Source: Roseicyclus sp. (GTDB lineage: Bacteria; Pseudomonadota; Alphaproteobacteria; Rhodobacterales; Rhodobacteraceae). From it: a stretch of 64,000 nucleotides of DNA. The position numbers were made by a program, and so were the translations under genes. Below are positions 62,294-64,000 of this stretch, piece after piece. The stretch spans positions 248,001-312,000 of the forward strand of contig NZ_JAGYJN010000001.1 of assembly GCF_018402035.1 (NCBI RefSeq), given 5' to 3'. Position 1 is the first letter of the stretch, and every line of letters starts with the position of its first letter. Under the pieces are notes generated by a model that saw only the letters and a list, made by a program, of their open reading frames with translations, had not been told where the DNA came from and searched no databases.

Positions 62294-62782
62294 TCACTCT
62301 TTCAAAATTGCCTGAAGCCGTGCTTCTTCTTCCGGCGACAACACCGCCTCGCCGGGTGCGGTCGCGCGCGAACGCCGCCGGATATAGGCCAGCGACAACC
62401 CGCCCCCTGCCAAGATCAACACCAAGGGTGCGAACCACAACAAGATATTGCTGCCGGTCATTGTTGGGCGCATCAGCACATATTCGCCGTAACGCTCGAC
62501 GATGTAGTGCATCACATCATCATCGCTGTCACCCGCCACCAAGCGTTCGCGCACCAGCAGGCGCAGATCGCGGGCAATCTCGGCGTTGGATTGGTCGATC
62601 GACTCGTTGCGGCACACAACGCAGCGCAGCCCGGCCGAGATATCGCGCGCGCGTTCCTCGAGCGCTGCATCGGCCAACACCTCATCAGGCTGCACCGCGA
62701 CCGCTGGCAAGGCCATTGCCCAGACCATCATGGCCGCCGCCACGATCCACGCATGACCCCATAGGTTGCGCCGCGCGCTCAT
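62294..62782 (-). CDS. ccmH: Cytochrome c-type biogenesis protein CcmH
   Basis: A 162-residue CcmH, the thiol-disulfide component that reduces apocytochrome c for heme ligation. The active site is GLRCVVCRNESIDQSNAEIA with Cys54 and Cys57, preceded by an N-terminal membrane segment (WIVAAAMMVWAMALPAVAV) that anchors it, and followed by RERLVAGDSDDDVMHYIVER and a C-terminal helix LLWFAPLVLILAGGGLSLAY. Start overlaps the ccmF stop by four bases. The enoyl-CoA hydratase gene lies downstream. Confidence 0.94.
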   Translation of the reverse strand: MSARRNLWGHAWIVAAAMMVWAMALPAVAVQPDEVLADAALEERARDISAGLRCVVCRNESIDQSNAEIARDLRLLVRERLVAGDSDDDVMHYIVERYGEYVLMRPTMTGSNILLWFAPLVLILAGGGLSLAYIRRRSRATAPGEAVLSPEEEARLQAILKE

Positions 62783-64000
62783 TCTGCTGGCACTTCGCGC
62801 GTAGGCTGACCCGGTGCCTTGGCAGCACCGGCTGCTACGCGGTAACGCCTGTCACTCAGGCTCAGCAGCCCGCCAAGCGCCATGATGATGGTGCCACCCC
62901 AGATCCAATTGGCAAAGGGCTTGATCCATGTGCGCAGCGCCCAACCGCCTGATGGCTGCGGATCGCCCAAGGCAAAATAGACATCGCGCGTCCAGCCACT
63001 ATCAATCCCGGCCTCTGTTGTGGGCATGCCCGCCACGGGGTAGAAGCGCTTCTCTGGATGCAAAAGCGCGATCTGCTGCCCTTGCGCGTCACGCACGGCC
63101 ACATGCGCCATGGTCGAGATATAGTTCGGCCCCTGCACATTTTGCGCGACGCTCAGCAACTCAATCTCATAGGCGCCGACCTGATAGGGCTGGCCGGGTT
63201 CGGCCACGCGGATATCCTCGAGCTGATAGCCGGTAAGTGCGGCCACCCCGAACATGGTGATCCCCACACCAGCATGCGCCGTAGCTTTGCCCCAATCGGC
63301 GCGCGGCAAACGCCACAGCCGTGCAAAGCGACCCGATACCGCGCCGCGCCCGGTGCGCGACCACAGGTCAAGAAGCGAGCCCGCGACCAACCACACCGCC
63401 AGCGCAATCCCGATGGGCGCCAAGGCCGATTTGCCCGAATAGACCGCCCAGACCAAAAGCCCCACCGCGATGGCCAAGAACAGCGCAGGGATCAGTTGCA
63501 ATACCGCGCGATCAAGCTTGGCGCGTTTCCAAGCCAGCATACCACCAAGCGGCATCGCTACGGCCATCGCCAAGGCAAAGGGCGTGAAAGCCATGTTGAA
63601 AAACGGCGGCCCAACCGACACGGTACGGTCGGTGAACATCTCGATCACCAAGGGCCAGATCGTGCCGATGAACACCACAAAGGTCGATACTGCCAAAAGC
63701 AGGTTGTTCAGCACCAGCCCGGATTCGCGGCTGACCATCGAAAAGACGCCCTTGGCCTCCATCGCGCCCGCGCGCAGCGCAAACAACAACAGCGCGCCGC
63801 CCATAAAGAAGCACAAGATCATCAAGATAAACACGCCGCGTTCGGGATCATTGGCAAAGGCATGCACGCTGGTCAGCACGCCCGAGCGCACGATAAAGGT
63901 GCCAATCAGCGAGAAGCCAAAGGCCAAGATCGCCAACAGGATCGTCCAGCTTTTCAGCGCCTCGCGCTTTTCCACCACGATGGCCGAATGCAACAGCGCC
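62779..64000 (-). CDS. ccmF: Heme lyase CcmF (3' part, runs off the right edge)
   Basis: CcmF ligates heme to apocytochrome c in system I. The gene enters from the right edge, so the N-terminal third is missing; about 407 residues remain. Visible parts are membrane helices (ILLAILAFGFSLIGTFIVRS, GVLTSVHAFANDPERGVFIL, WPLVIEMFTDRTVSVGPPFF) and the periplasmic loop with QVGAYEIELLSVAQNVQGPN and MAHVAVRDAQGQQ. The conserved 'RSGVLTSVHAFA' region, with one of the heme-b histidines, is present. It precedes ccmH with ATGA overlap. Confidence 0.93.
   Translation of the reverse strand, partial: ALLHSAIVVEKREALKSWTILLAILAFGFSLIGTFIVRSGVLTSVHAFANDPERGVFILMILCFFMGGALLLFALRAGAMEAKGVFSMVSRESGLVLNNLLLAVSTFVVFIGTIWPLVIEMFTDRTVSVGPPFFNMAFTPFALAMAVAMPLGGMLAWKRAKLDRAVLQLIPALFLAIAVGLLVWAVYSGKSALAPIGIALAVWLVAGSLLDLWSRTGRGAVSGRFARLWRLPRADWGKATAHAGVGITMFGVAALTGYQLEDIRVAEPGQPYQVGAYEIELLSVAQNVQGPNYISTMAHVAVRDAQGQQIALLHPEKRFYPVAGMPTTEAGIDSGWTRDVYFALGDPQPSGGWALRTWIKPFANWIWGGTIIMALGGLLSLSDRRYRVAAGAAKAPGQPTREVPAE

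Overview
The window is a GC-rich, densely coded stretch of an alphaproteobacterial chromosome, most likely Rhodobacteraceae (Rhodobacter/Roseobacter group). Pointers to this family are a ChpT histidine phosphotransferase, a gene-transfer-agent-type holin and endolysin pair, a long ribosomal protein L21 with a C-terminal helix-hairpin-helix extension, a fused indolepyruvate oxidoreductase, the OlsBA ornithine-lipid pair, and repeated 3'-end elements in the gaps. It is core chromosome: I see no insertion sequence, CRISPR array, complete prophage or plasmid module. Identifications are read from the sequence alone, without database searches.

Layout. 0-13 kb: end of lpxI, lpxB, a YbaK-type deacylase, glnE, a GlxA-type regulator, class II DAHP synthase, a PAS protein, yicC-gmk, a gamma carbonic anhydrase, chpT, a DUF3553 protein, olsB-olsA and bdhA. 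13-22 kb: a candidate small RNA, an orphan peptide-binding protein, an EamA exporter, a DUF502 protein, psuK-psuG, rpsB-tsf and aroQ. 22-30 kb: the phosphate regulon phoR, pstS-pstC-pstA-pstB-phoU-phoB on the minus strand, with a strong Pho box before pstS. 30-39 kb: a PLP lyase, obgE-proB-ABM protein-proA, a GNAT gene, rplU-rpmA, a DUF2059 protein and tRNA-Ser. 39-48 kb: an orphan PAS histidine kinase, an M20 peptidase, the holin/endolysin pair, the indolepyruvate oxidoreductase and its divergent LysR gene, and a second candidate small RNA. 48-64 kb: purL-bolA-grxD, der, a UPF0178 protein, an HpcH/HpaI aldolase, membrane-bound urate oxidase PuuD, a six-gene Liv-type ABC operon, an enoyl-CoA hydratase, and ccmH with the end of ccmF.

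The main signals are non-coding. (1) A roughly 76-nt small RNA on the minus strand near 13.7 kb, with promoter, two hairpins and intrinsic terminator. (2) A second small RNA at about 47.9 kb with an ACCTCCC anti-Shine-Dalgarno-like linker. (3) A dispersed 3'-end element in five copies, with GC hairpins and a conserved tail (GGATATTTxTGAAAC) that simple terminator function does not explain. (4) CtrA-type boxes (TTAA-N7-TTAA or one mismatch) before the PAS gene, olsBA and the endolysin/holin pair, in a window that also encodes ChpT, which feeds CtrA. (5) A perfect 26-bp palindrome before the PLP lyase and an inverted repeat that supplies both stop codons of a convergent gene pair.
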